From positions 2,891,191 through 2,955,190 of the forward strand of contig CM040443.1 in assembly GCA_022749755.1 (NCBI GenBank): a stretch of 64,000 nt of DNA, read 5' to 3'. The position numbers and the translations under genes were made by a program. The stretch is from Azadirachta indica. Lineage: Eukaryota > Streptophyta > Magnoliopsida > Sapindales > Meliaceae. Numbering within the stretch: position 1 is the stretch's first letter; every line of letters starts with the position of its first letter. The notes under the pieces were generated by a model. It ran no database searches. It was not told the origin of the DNA and saw nothing but the letters and a program-made list of their open reading frames with translations. Positions 52,218 through 64,000 of the stretch are shown piece after piece.

Positions 52218-52330
52218 TAGCTACGATTGGTAGTGAATATTTTCACAAAGGTAGGAGACCTTAGATTGAGTACCATCCCACAACCTAAGACTATAGTTCT
52301 AATTATCATAAAAGTAAGTTAAACTTCGGC
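52218..52330 (+). mobile_element. SINE-like unit 2
   Basis: 'tagctacgattggtagtg' followed about 30 bases later by 'ggagaccttagattgagta', the order seen in tRNA-derived SINE heads. It is decayed and its 3' end is not defined. Confidence 0.35.
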
Positions 52331-54447
52331 CACCGGCCTTCTTCCTCCCAGGGCCCTATGTATTGACTCCAATTATGATAGTTACATATGTTATGTACAA
52401 ATTCAGAATGCTACTAAATGCAATGTATCCCCGTCGATCATTTATTTAAGGTAAATATGTAATGTACTTGGAAATTATAAAAGGTGAATTTAGTAATATA
52501 TTACCCCAAAAACAAATTCAGTCTAATTAATATTAAGGCCTTGGTTGCTGACAAACAGGTTGTTATAATGCATTTAAATTTATTGATTAATTTCTTATAT
52601 TAAATTTTTGCAAGTATGTTGAAGGGGATAACATGAGGCTAACTTTTTGGTAATTTTCAAAATTGATATTAATACAATTTGGTGGGAAATTCTTGAATAT
52701 TCTTTGACATTCGCTAATAGGTTAGATTTTTGGAGTTGGATACCCTAATACAATTGTTTTGTATATTTCAATGCAAATAATTTTTTATGGGTGCATTAAA
52801 ATAATAAAATATTGTTAGGCTTTCAAGTGCCCGGTTAATTTTTTTTTTTCCAATTACACAAATATAACTACAACATTACAATTAGAAATATGAGAGTTTA
52901 CATATATTTATAGTACACTTTAGATATTTATGTAGAGTCTTGTAATTAAATATATATATTTGTAATACATTCCACGTATTCACTCGAGTCCTATAATTAG
53001 TGAGGAGAGCCTTACACAGTGCAGGACTCGAATATATGTCCTTCAAAGGAAGGGCATATGTTCTTTATCATGCAGTTAAGGGTCAAGTGGCGAGTCCCAT
53101 GTAGTTATACTGAGGTTTATTAAGTCATCCTTTATGGTGAGATTTTTCACTTAGTGCAGTTAGTATTTTCTTCAATTGTAAGGGCTAGTTTCACCTAAAC
53201 TGGTTGCAGATTTTCTAGTATGTTAAACTAAACTTGATGAAAACTCTCAATTGTTGATAATTTTTTTTTTCAATTGTAAGAATTAATTTAACTCGAATTA
53301 GGTGCATATTTTCGGTTGGCACCAGACTCGATTTCTTCAATTATAAGGGCCTAATTTCACCCAAATTTAGTACAAATTTTCAGCCAATATCATATTAAAT
53401 TCAATAAAAACTCCCCAACATCCTAAATTGGGTTTAAATTTTTGGGTAGTACCAAACTAGATTGGTTGAAGACTCCCTATTCCTAATTGACTTCTTCAAT
53501 TTTTTCATTTGATTTTGTTGTTGAAAATAAAAAAAATAAATGATTTATTACATTATGAATATAGATGAATTTGACTTTGTTTTTCACATATTTTAATTTT
53601 TATATCCATGTTAAAAATTATAAAATATCATATTTAATGAGTTTTATAAAATAATTAAAAAATTTTATTTTTTCATTTATCTTGATTGTTGATTAGACAA
53701 TTTTATTTTTATTATTATTTAAATTTTTTAGAATTACTATTTATTTAATTATTCATCTGATATTTGAATATAATAATATATATATATATATGAATATTGA
53801 CAAATACTCATAATATTTGAGCTAATAAATAGATATTCTCCTAATATTTAAGAATAAAACAAATGCCCTCTCACATTCGGTCAAATAGATAAATATCTTC
53901 TTAATTTTTTATTTTTGTTAGTTGACTTGTTCAATTATTATCATTTGTATCTTTAAACTTTTATAAAATAATAAATTAAAATATACTTCATTTAGTTATA
54001 AGAATTTAGTCTCTATTTTAATATTTTTTACAATATATTTTTTTCAATTATAATAATATAATTTCTATTTTAATATTTTTCACAATATAATAAGAAATAA
54101 ATAAATAATTTAAAATAATTAAATATCAAATTTTTTTCCTAGAAAATCTTTTTTCTTTTTTTTCTATTCTTATAGATGTGATGACATAAGCATATGAAGA
54201 CAAATTCAAGCCTAATAAATATAACACTAAAATATTAGAAGAGTGGCGCAAGTTAAACACATAAATTGAATATGGAAGAGATTCAAAGTTGACTAATATT
54301 GATCAATTGATTGGAACATCTCGCCATCAATCTAAATCATGGGAATATGAGCAATCTTTAACCAATTTTCACTTGTTCCAGCAGGTAAACATCCGTAATT
54401 CACTGTAGGACAACATGTAATTTTTAATGTTTTTAAATGGCAAATTG

Positions 54448-54530
54448 GCCCCGAGGCCTTGGCTTGGTGGTAAAGGAGACACTCCTTTTGGAAGGGAGTG
54501 TGTTTAAACCATGTCAAGTATAGAATTATT
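54448..54530 (+). mobile_element. SINE-like unit 3
   Basis: 'ccttggcttggtggtaaagg' (A-box-like) and 'tgtgtttaaaccatg' (B-box-like) about 35 bases apart, with no foldable tRNA cloverleaf. The 3' end is not defined. Confidence 0.5.
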
Positions 54531-57419
54531 ACGAATATTGTAGGTGTATCACACTATTAGTAATGTGAAGGCAGATTTTAGTAGATTTGTAATATTTAAA
54601 AAGAAAAAATCAATGGGAATGAGGCATATCCCTAGTAAAGATGACAATTTTGGACAATCCTCGAATAATAAAATTTAAAGTGATGCGAGATATTATAGTG
54701 GATTTGGAAATACAATGAAATTGGGACAATTTGTAATGGACAAATGTTGTAAAGTGTTGGCCGCGGAAGCTTAAAGAAGCCACTGTGGCAACTCCACTAA
54801 CTGCAGAATTACTCCACCATCACTTTTAGGTGTGGCCTTGCAGGCTATGGCGACATTGAGTTGATCATGATAGCTAAATTTCCTTGGAGATTGTTGTGTA
54901 TATTTCTGTAAAAGCAGCCTAACTGAAAGGATTGCAAATATGCCTTTATATGTGTAATATGTAGCTAAGAAAATCGTAACGTACAATTTGTATTTTGTCT
55001 ATATTAATTAATCTAAATTTACAATACAATCATCACCATGGAATATATGAATTTGTTTTCATTCTTCTAATTATGTGCTTGATCATAGCAATAGTTGTTT
55101 TTGCACAGATTTGGTACAACCCTTTTTCTTGTATTAAATAACTATGAGTCACTATTTTGGCTAAAATGACAAAAGTTTTTGACATTTAAAGATTTGGTAA
55201 AAATGTATATTGTCCGCTCTTCATTTGGTGTTTATATTATTTTCATTTCTCATACTAACATCTTGTCTATAACAAAGTTTTGCTTAATTTATATGTTTAG
55301 TTTGAGTGTCACTTCGAGTCTCTGGTTGTAACAATTCGAATTCTATTATTAATAAGAATATGTATATATGAACATATTTTCAATAAAATATGTGAACATA
55401 TAAAATTTTAGAATTTATAAGATAATATATTTATTTTTAGAGAATTATTTGATTAGGATGAATATATTATATTTTGAAAAAATATAATTATTTGAAAATA
55501 TGAATATTATTATGGGTGAATGTAGAAGAAAAGGTAGATTAAGGGTTTAATTGATATAAAGAAATAAAAATATTATTTTTGGCTTTGTTTAATTCGGGTG
55601 GAACAAAGTGGAAAAGAACGGAGACAAAGGGGAGTGAAACATGGAGGAGACAAGGGAAGATATTAAGGGACAAGGAAAACAAGTGTAAAAGTTTTATAAT
55701 AAAATAATGTTAGTTTGTGGGATTATATATACTTTGCCTCTTTCTTATTTAGACAGCAGAAGAAGAAGAAAGAAAGAACGAAGAACAGGAAAGGAAAGGA
55801 AAGGAAAGGAAATAATTTATACCCAGTTAGAATCTTTATTTTTGTAATGAATTAGATTTAATTTATTTGAATATATATTTAAATAATTAAGTTTTGTTTT
55901 TTATTTATTATTATTGGATTATTATATATTATTATTGTTAAATTGATTTAGGGAGGTATTTGGAAGAAGCAACAAAATCAGCAGAAGTTTAGAAATTGAG
56001 ATAGAGTATGTGGGTAGGATTTTATATGCAATTGATTAGTTTTAGTTTTAAAACTGAAAAGTAGAATGTTGTGTTATAATTATTTTGGTGAATATTTATG
56101 AAATTTGATTTACGGTTATGGACCCAATGAATATATATCAAAATTTGCATTTTGTTAATTTATGGATTAAATGAATTTTTAAGAAAATGGATATTATATT
56201 TGATTTTAGTGGTTAAATGAATATTTATGAAATTTTGATATTATGTTTGATTTAATTGGTTAAATGATTATTTATGAAATTTGGTAATTTGTTTGATTTA
56301 AGGATTAATTGAATATTTTGGAAAATTTGTGAATTTTTAAGTGTTAATTAAATCAATAATTTTGTTGACCAAGTTAAATAATATTTTTGTGGATATTATT
56401 ATTTCTATAAATGTAAAGAGAAAAGTATGAATTACATGTTGTATTTATGTAAATGGATAATTTCAAGGAAAATGTTATGTTTATGAAAATCTTACTGTGA
56501 ATATAAACATGGAATAGAAATAATTTGGGAATGGAAATGTGATGGCTATAATTGATGGTAGCTTCGATGACTTTGGATGTCATTTTAATTAGTTCGGTGG
56601 TGAAAGCCTATAAAGATGAATCTAGGCGATGGATCCTAGGAATAGAGCTCCAAAAATATGTTGGTTATGGATGACGGTTTTTAGTAATAATACCCCAAAA
56701 ACACGTATGGCTAGTTATAGGTAGTAGTTTCTAGAAATAATGCTCCATAACTACGCATGAAATGAATTAAGTAAAATTGAATAAAATAATTGAATAAATG
56801 GATTTAAGTTATTTTTATGGAGGTTGAATTTATAATGTTATTATGATATTTTATTGAAAAAGCAGTTTTATTGACAATAAAAAATTAATATGTTAGTTAT
56901 GACCATTGTTTTTGAGAATATTTTTTTAATGTTATATTTTTAAAAATCAGAAAGTATTAGATATAAAGATTTGTTTATTTTATAATTTTTGAAACTATCT
57001 TTATATATAGATATCTACTTGGCATTAGCTTACCCCTACTTTTCAGGTTCTTAATAATGTTGGAGAATTTGGTGTGTAAAGAATAATGGACTACTCCAGG
57101 AGGATGAAATTATTATCTTTGGAAATTTGTGAGATTACACACATACACACACACATATATAGATGTAGTTGTGTGACTATGTATATGTATTTGTATTGTA
57201 TTGTTTTAGTATGATTGTATAAATAATATTAATATAATAGATATCTAGTGTTGTTTGCAACTATTGAAACATGTAAGGAAATAGGTGATTGATGTTGAAC
57301 TTCAATTGGGAGTATTTAGTAAAATTTTAGAATTTGAAGGTTTTAAAGGATATGATATATGATATCAAAGCATTATATTCTTTGAGGTAAAGTTTTGAAT
57401 TTAATTACTTTTGAAGAAT
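54531..57419. other. Gene-poor stretch with a purine-rich block
   Basis: No gene recognised. 55600-55815 is purine-rich and ends in GGAAA repeats (about 55788-55811), which together with the TATATA stretch at 55725 resembles the leader of an LTR element. 57010-57120 has ordinary composition without a known motif. Confidence 0.45.
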
Positions 57420-60000
57420 TTTTTTTAACACCTTAGTTTGGCATTACTTTACCATATGTCGGGTTGGGCATGTTAAACTGGTGTAATTGAAGGAGTGAAT
57501 TTCAATTCACCAAAAAAAGAGATAATTTAAGTAATCTCAGAGCATGTGTGAATTATTGTCTTGTACTCTTAATTCTACACTTGATTGAGTTACAACTCAG
57601 CTTTTGTTTTCTTGAACTCCATGAAACTAGATTCCACCTAGGTATAACAACCATTGATTGAACTTCTATCATCTACATCCCCACCTTAATTTATACCACA
57701 GTAACTATTAAGTGCATCATTTTCTAAGATGTGGGATTTTAGTCCATAATATATTATTTCTTTCAAGTATCCTAGTACTCTCTTGTCACTGTTGTATATT
57801 GCAAAACACCAATTATACTTCTATAAAGAAAACCATCTTTGAAGTTTTGTTTTTTTGTCTTAGGCAACTTTTCACCTAAGGTGAGGAGAGTGTTTTTTCT
57901 TTGCACTTGATATATGTTTACTCTTCTTAGTAGTTTTAGGATGTATTTGCTTTTGTTTATTCTTTTTTTTAAGTAAACCTTAACAAGGCTAAGGGAATAC
58001 ACTAAAATAAAGAAAGGAGAACAATATAGAGTTTAGGGAGGGACATAATTATCCTACTAGAAGCCCATGCAAAAATTAAAAGAACTGTATAGAGCCAAAA
58101 AAAGGAGCTTAGTAGATTAGCGAAGTAATTAGCATCTTGGAAAAGGAAGTAATGGTGCACCGTTGGTTCCAAATACCAACCTTCATTTTGTGTCATCGCC
58201 CTAAAGATTGATTTGAGGCTTTGTTCAATTTCAATTATGAATTGATTTGAGGGATAATTGAGTTAAGGGGAAAATTTAGAGTTGATTTGAGAAAATATGG
58301 ATTTGGAAAAAAAAAAAATTGGGGTTTTAGGAAAAATTGATTTGCAGAAAATTTGGGTAAAGGTAAAAAGGATTTGGGATTTTTGATGAGGATAAAGTCA
58401 TCCGTTTACTAAATTTTTGGATAGTTTTAAAAATATAAATTATTGTTGGATTTTTTTGGAATGCTTATTTTAGTTTTGGATATTTTGGTAAATTTTTTAA
58501 TTTTATATAAGAGGTTGTATGTATACTATAACACATGAACTAAGGTCCAAAATTTAGGTATTACATCACTGTTTTTAGGTTATAATTGATCTTAAATATA
58601 TATTATTTTCAAAGCAAGCATAATCCAATTCTAGATGAGAATTGATTAATTTGCTTGCATTTTTATTTGATTTCAATTAGTAAATGTGCACCATTAACAA
58701 AGGTGATTTTTCTTTGGGTCTACAGAGCCTTATAGTTTTGTCAAATAAATTATTTTAGTTAAATCTCTATTTAGCATGACATTATTTACATCTAGTTATG
58801 CTAGCTCCCAATTATTAACTATTGCTAAATTAGGCATAACCTTGATGGTTGAAGCTTTTATAACATTATTGTACGTTTCATTATAACCCAACCCATGTGT
58901 GTCCTAAGCCATGGAATTGATGAAAACCTTTGGCTATTGTCATTTAAATTAATATACACCTTTGCTAGATTTTATTTGACTTTATAAACCTAATTGTTGT
59001 CTATAAGTCTCATTTATAAAGAATAAGTAACTAAAGTTCAGGTTTGATTTTTTGCGAGGACATTAAATACTTCTTTTATTGCTTTACTCCATTTTGGGTT
59101 TCAAAAAGTTGCTCTAACATTTGGTGGTGTTTTTGTTCGAACTAGTTTAAATGTGCCAAAGTGCTCTTTGGATTTAAATATTCTGGCTTTTGCTTTAGTG
59201 ATCATAGGGTGTGTTAGAAGAAGGTTCTAAATGGGTTGTGGCTTTTTTGGTCAATAATTCGTATTTTTAGTGAAGTAATGTTAGAAACTCAGACTAAATC
59301 TAAGTTGTATGTCTTCAAGATATCTTGTTTAAATCCTTGAAAAGGATATGTTGTTGTTGGAGTGTTAACCTATGTATCACTATTAGTTGTATTATACTTT
59401 TATGTATGTGTTTTAAATTGAAAGGTACTTGTATGAAAATGTTCTAAAAGATTTGAATTTAGATGACACAAGGATATAGTTTTCATTACATTTAACTTAA
59501 AAAAGGAACATTTTTTCATTAAAGGCTACATGCCTTGTTATATAAATCTTTTTTAAGAGATGCATATGTAAGTAACTTTTATATGTAGCACTTAAGCCTA
59601 AGAAGACTAGAGGTGTAAAATTAAACTTGCATCTGTTACAAGATTTAAGGAAAAGGTAACATTTATGACATAAGACTCTTAAATGTTGTATAATTTAGTT
59701 TTGTACGAAACAAGGCTTGGAATGGTGAAATGTTTTTAAAAATTGGTATTGACAACCTTTTGAAGGTTGCCTACCAAAATTTTGAGGGTATGCCTATTTA
59801 GTAAAAAATGCTTATCTTGTTTCCACTAGGTGTTTTTTGTTTTCTTTTAACTTTCATATTTTGACGGTGAGTATCTCATAGTTATTCCCTCTTGTTTTAG
59901 ATATGATTCAAAAGCTCTAAAGTCTTTATCCATTCTTATTGAAATGTTTTGATTTTCATCTCAAACATTGTTTATACTCGTTTCTTGCATTTTGAACGTA
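57420..60000 (-). mobile_element. Degenerate Ty1-copia pol region, minus strand
   Basis: Read on the minus strand in broken frames, integrase pieces lie at about 59780-59990 (GITMRYSPSKYES, then FLLNRHTLKILVG). The start of the reverse transcriptase is at about 59055-59098 (PKWSKAIKEVFNVLAKN). LDVNNVMLNRDL lies at about 58763-58803, YILKLLRRVN at about 57920, and LYRSIIGVLQY at about 57800. RNase H pieces are at about 57640-57760 (VLGYLKEIIYYGL and GGDVDDRSSINGCY). The order is that of copia elements. Stops and shifts throughout show that it is dead. Confidence 0.85.
58003..58564 (-). mobile_element. LTR-like insertion inside the copia reverse transcriptase
   Basis: The reverse-transcriptase reading stops at about 58565 and resumes below about 58000. 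On the minus strand the interruption starts TGTAATACCTAAATTTTGG at 58564, typical of a plant LTR start, with a TATATAA stretch near 58505. The far end and the target-site duplication could not be fixed. Confidence 0.45.
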
Positions 60001-60899
60001 TAAAGTGCCTTAACCTTCACTACTAGAAAAATAACCATCACTATTATCAAGTTCTTAATACTTTTAAAAAAGGTGAAGGTTGATACACAGAAGGGGTCTT
60101 TTCATGCAAACAATAGAATTATAATAAGAATCATTAACACTGGACAACAAGGATAATCTTTAAGATAGTATCACTAACCAAAATGATATTATTTTGGCCA
60201 TATTTTTTTAAAAAAATAATGTCTTTTTCATACTAATTAATCTTTTTAGTTAAATAGAATATGAAATGATGTTGTTTTTTACTTTCTCCTCCCCCTTTTC
60301 TCCAGAAAAAAAAAAATCCAAAACTATTTTCCCATCCTTAGAATAAATTTTTTAACATAGCACCAAAAGTTTCCCATCCAACTCTTCTTACACTGAGCAT
60401 GCCCACGTACTACTTGTTGTAATATGAAACTTTATACACATGAATATATTAGAGCACATTTGTTTAAAAAATTTTTTCTGCTAACATATATTATTTGGAC
60501 TAAATATAGAAAAGTTGATCATAATTTAGATAGTACGATCTCCTAAAACTATTATAATAATCATTACTTTAAATACAATAACTATAGTAATATTGTGGAC
60601 ATGCGTGGTTTAAGATGCTTACAAGCAATGTTAAATAAAATTACAACTAAGTAACTTAAAAAAAGACAAAGATGGGAGGGATGCCGAGGTGGGGGGGAGA
60701 GGGATCACGAAAGAAGGTGAATTAGGTTTTAAAAATTTAACAATTACTATGTAACCCAACAATCAACACCAAATAATTTAAATCTCTAAAGTACAATCTA
60801 TCAAATTCAATACATAATTCCAATTCTAATCATTAATATGTGGATAATAATAAATTGAGTTTTAAATATGTGTGAGCAATATTTATAACAACAATAAGT
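60001..60899. other. Stretch between the copia pol relic and its probable LTR
   Basis: gag and protease would be expected here on the minus strand but no motif could be read. A short G-rich patch lies at 60668-60710. Confidence 0.4.
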
Positions 60900-62040
60900 A
60901 AAACACTTAATTTCTACATAGTTTGGCAAATCTCTAAGCTACATTTATGCCTGCAACTTCTAAGAGCTTAATGATCTCATGAACCAAGTTTGAGCGCTCT
61001 AAGACTTAACAATTACAATCAAGAGAATTTTTGGGTATCTTTTAAATCTTATAAGTAATTTCTCACCAAATGACTTAATTCTGTATACAAGTGATTCCTT
61101 ATAAAAATATTAAACTCTCAATAACAAAAGATAACACTATTCTTGCACTCTTTTTCAAATAGAATAAAGAAACTTAAACCTTTAAGGATTTCTCCAACAA
61201 GAGAAAGTATTACAAATGAAATGGAAAGGTGTTTAAAATAATATTGTTACAAGCCTTTAGAGTAGGAGAGAAATGTTCAAAATCATCAACAAATTATGAA
61301 CAAGCTCTTATTTATATTAAGGTCCACAAACTAGTCGTTAAAAACTTATTTTTAAAGATCCTAAACTTTTTTCAGAAATTTGGTTGACTGGTGGTCATTT
61401 TCAGTCGATTAGATTTGACATGTATTTTATCGCTTCATGTGAACTGGTTTGGACTAATTCTCCTAAACCAGAAAAAATAGAACTAGCTTTTAGGCAGGTT
61501 TGAAAACTTTATAATTTAGTTCCTTTTTAGTTTTAAAATCTTGTATTTTTATTCAGTTTCTAGGTTTCAAATGTTTGTATTTTGGTTTGTTTTAGTTTTA
61601 AAAGGTTTGCATTTTGGTTCAGTTTCCAAGTTTTAAAAAGTTCGCATTTTGATCTAGTTTCCAAGTTTCAAAACTTTGCATTTCGATCATTAAAAAAATC
61701 TAACCTAATAAGAGAAATATTTTTTGCAGGCCTAGATTTATAAGTTAATTAAAAGTGATCTTGTGCAAAATAATGCAATAAAAACTTGACAAATGAATTT
61801 TTGGAAACGTGTTTGTATATAAAAATTGAAGCATACATAATTAACACAATCACAAAGACACAAAAGCATACAACAAAAAATTAATATATCAATGAAATTC
61901 TAAAGCTTATGACTTCATTTTTAATTAATGTCTCTTCCATTTGTTCAAAGGGTTTCATTATACTTTTTTTGAATGCTGTAATTTTGAATATCTTTTGAAC
62001 CTTTATAACTGTATTCTAATTTTTTGTGCTAAAAATATCA
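60900..62040 (-). repeat. Probable LTR of the minus-strand copia relic
   Basis: Read on the minus strand, 'aacgactagtttgtggacc' is followed by TATAAATAAGAGC (about 61304-61316) and then 'ttgtaatactttctcttg', the order of promoter and start region in many copia LTRs. It lies upstream of, and in the same direction as, the pol relic at 57420-60000. A related fragment is at 31600-32110. Ends are not fixed. Confidence 0.45.
61517..61691. repeat. Tandem repeat of a roughly 34-bp unit
   Basis: Four to five diverged units of the form 'agtttc(c/t)aagtttcaaa(a)gtttgcattttggttc'. The array lies inside the LTR-like repeat and is not obvious in its relative at 31600-32110. Confidence 0.75.
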
Positions 62041-63090
62041 TAATAAATGTTATTAGAAGAATTTAGTATTAAGGGGGATTTTCACATTTTCACATACCTT
62101 ATCTAAAATTTGTGAAAATCTCAATTTGATAGAAAATTTGTGTAAAGGGATACAAACCTCTCCTACAAACAATAAACTTACCAAAATATGCTCAATCTAT
62201 TTTTAAAAGGATTATTTATCAATGATTGAAAAATATATCATTAAAAAGTATTTGGTGTAGTGGTTAAGATATTAGCTTTTTTCACTAAGGTTATTGGGAT
62301 ATTTTGATATGTTCACCCTTTTTAAGGGAGGTTTATATCCCTTTCCACAAACTTTCTATCAAAATGAAATTTGTATAAATCTCAGGCGAGGTTTGTGGAA
62401 ATACCCTTTAGTATTAATAATAGATATTAATGCCAATTGCATCACAACAATGACTTATGAATCTTTGAAAAAAATGATTTCGGGATATTTTGGTAAGTTT
62501 GTAGTTTGTAGGGGAGGTTTATATCCTTTTTCACAAAACTTTCTATCAAATTGGGAAGAAGAATGCCCATTATCCCCCTGTTTTTTCAGCAAATATCCCA
62601 TTATTCCTTTATATTTTTTTTACCCCTGAATTCCGATTTTAATTTCAAATATTTTCGATCTTACTATTTTGTAAATCAATTAAACTGAAGAGGAAAATAG
62701 AAAAAAAAAAACAAAGGGGTGATGGAGTATTAGAAAAAATATAAGGGATAATGAGGTATTTACTAAAAAAATAAGGATGTAATGAACATTCTCCCCAAAT
62801 TGGAATTTCCACTAATCTCAGTGTAGGTACGTGGAAATACCCCTTAATATTAATAATAGTTATTAATGCTTGTTATATCAAAACAATGACTTATAAATCT
62901 TTTAAAAAATAGATTTAGGGGTATTTTGGTAAGTTTACTATTTATAGGGAGGTTCGTATCCCTTTTTACAAATTTTTTATTAAATTGAAATTTACAAAAA
63001 TTTCAGAAGAGGTATGAGGAAATATCCCTTAATATTAATAATAGATATTAATACTTGTTACATCAAAGTAATGATTTATGAGTTTTAGGG
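62041..63090. repeat. Array of a roughly 190-bp repeat: one inverted and three direct units
   Basis: Direct units begin at about 62296, 62482 and 62926. Each holds 'gggatattttggtaagttt', 'ggaggtttatatcccttt', 'tttctatcaaa', 'ttaatattaataatag' and 'caatgacttatgaatctt'. An inverted unit lies at about 62060-62215. The second direct unit is split by the 240-bp element at 62557-62796. One open frame crosses two units but has no known protein. Confidence 0.75.
62557..62796. mobile_element. 240-bp MITE with terminal inverted repeats and 9-bp target duplication
   Basis: The ends AGAAGAATGCCCATTATCCC and, on the other strand, GGGGAGAATGTTCATTACATC extend as an imperfect inverted repeat of about 70 bp. 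The flanks AAATTGGGA (62548-62556) and AAATTGGAA (62797-62805) form a 9-bp duplication with one mismatch, as for Mutator-like elements. The sister repeat units serve as empty sites. Confidence 0.8.
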
Positions 63091-63222
63091 TTAACAATAA
63101 ATTTAGCGATTAAATTCTTAAATAAAAATATTTCAAATTTGATTTAAAATATAAATAAATAACGCATGGTGCTTATAAGGGAAAGGTGGAATTGGAATTC
63201 AAAGCTTAATGAATTTTTTTGG

Positions 63223-63249
63223 TTAATTAATTAATTAATTAATTAATTA
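63223..63249. repeat. (TTAA)n microsatellite
   Basis: Six to seven tandem TTAA units. Confidence 0.9.
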
Positions 63250-63499
63250 TTTTTTATTTCTTTTCAGTTTTTTGGTTAATTAAACTATTGAATAAAAGTA
63301 ATTTCTAATTAAAAAATTACTAATAATAAAAAAATTAAAGTCATAATATAATTAATTTATTATTTTCTATTTTTTAAAATTTTTTTTATAATAAATTTAA
63401 ATAAAAAATAATAATAATAGAATCTAAACTTATAAAAGCCAATTATAAACACAATTTTTTGTAAAATTCCATTATGAACATGATTTTTTTGTAAATATT

Positions 63500-63830
63500 T
63501 CATACTTGTGTCGCAAGTATTCTAGCTCCATGCATACAATGAGGTCTATAGTTTGCAAACTTTTGTAGCTTGTAGATGAAGTTAGGACTCTTTCTACATT
63601 TGCTACTTCTTTCTAGGGTAAAGTATCTCATATGCTTCAATGACCAATCTCTTTGACAGGATCTCAATATCAAAATCACCTAAACTTAGCACTCTTAGGC
63701 ATCGAAACCTTGAGGTGAATGCTTGAACGAATGCTTTACAAGGTCTCTCACCATGATCAGGGTTATGATAATCATTGGGGAGGCTGTGTTGATTAGATGA
63801 AAAGCACAAATGGCCTTTGTGAAGAAAAAA
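63500..63830 (-). pseudogene. Fragment of an NLR resistance protein (leucine-rich repeat region)
   Basis: On the minus strand the frame ending at 63603 reads AFTSRFRCLRVLSLGDFDIE, the usual opening of the leucine-rich repeats after the NB-ARC domain in plant NLR immune receptors. In the next frame, with breaks, KEIGH is followed by SYKSLQTIDLIVCMELEYL (about 63515-63575), again an LRR pattern. Stops and shifts break it. Upstream sequence (63830-64000) has no visible NB-ARC motif, but more may lie right of the window. It is most likely a decayed gene piece. Confidence 0.65.
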
Positions 63831-64000
63831 ACAAAATTCAACACTTCATCAAAGAGGTTACTCTCAATATATCACCCTTTACGTATATTTATATACAAGC
63901 AAATTCAATTTGAACATATTACATTGTAGCTAGAAATATTCACAATTCAAGCTTACAATTATTTTAACAATAAATAACACACAACTTTGAACCAAACTTT

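Noticed and set aside
62250..62290. tRNA-like start 'tttggtgtagtggttaagatatta'
   Set aside because: It has a good A-box but no B-box and no cloverleaf after it; at most the head of a truncated SINE inside the repeat array.
62294..62629. Open frame of 111 residues
   Set aside because: It runs through two repeat units and into the MITE, so the reading is fortuitous.

Overview
This is plant nuclear DNA: AT-rich, with spliced genes carrying GT-AG introns, and with long stretches of decayed retrotransposons, SINEs, MITE-like elements and microsatellites. The proteins (NPF8-type peptide transporters, a MALE STERILITY 1-type PHD protein and a SHOOT GRAVITROPISM 5/IDD zinc finger) are closest in memory to eudicot, Arabidopsis-like orthologues. 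A eudicot is therefore likely, but the species cannot be named from the sequence. One block of exactly 100 N (30540-30639) marks an assembly gap.

Region 1 (1-28716) is a decayed tandem array of NPF8 (PTR1/PTR5-like, proton-coupled di/tripeptide transporter) genes. Copy A (exons 2-5 at 1935-3942; exon 1 lies left of the window) and copy C (five exons, 14077-21723) are nearly complete. Copy B (6085-8733) keeps only first-intron sequence and is cut off by a Ty1-copia relic (8734-10690). Copy D (26049-28716) keeps the promoter block, a 17-codon first exon and a rearranged piece of intron 1, then ends in unrelated AT-rich DNA before the gap. The roughly 5-kb first intron is itself made of repeated modules. 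A 1.2-kb element with inverted terminal repeats sits between the conserved upstream block and the start codon of copy C.

Region 2 (28717-47594) holds one clear gene, an MS1 orthologue (35260-37651, tapetum and pollen development). Around it are AT-rich DNA, an LTR with polypurine tract on the minus strand (37781-38222), a 387-bp tandem duplication carrying a SINE-like unit (39318-40091), and a long (TAA)n microsatellite.

Region 3 (47595-64000) starts with an IDD zinc-finger gene of the SGR5/IDD14-16 group (47595-49683), preceded by two G-boxes 22 bp apart. The rest is gene-poor: SINE-like units near 52-54.5 kb, a decayed minus-strand copia pol (57420-60000) with a probable LTR of the same element (60900-62040), an array of about 190-bp repeats with a nested MITE (62041-63090), and a broken NLR leucine-rich-repeat fragment at the right edge (63500-63830, minus).

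Three of the four main gene models (NPF copy A, NPF copy C, IDD) each carry exactly one single-base indel that breaks an otherwise conserved frame; the MS1 model is intact. Either these are consensus errors in a draft assembly or the genes are newly broken. I found no evidence of a wholly new biological system. The most unusual feature is the modular, repeatedly duplicated NPF first intron.
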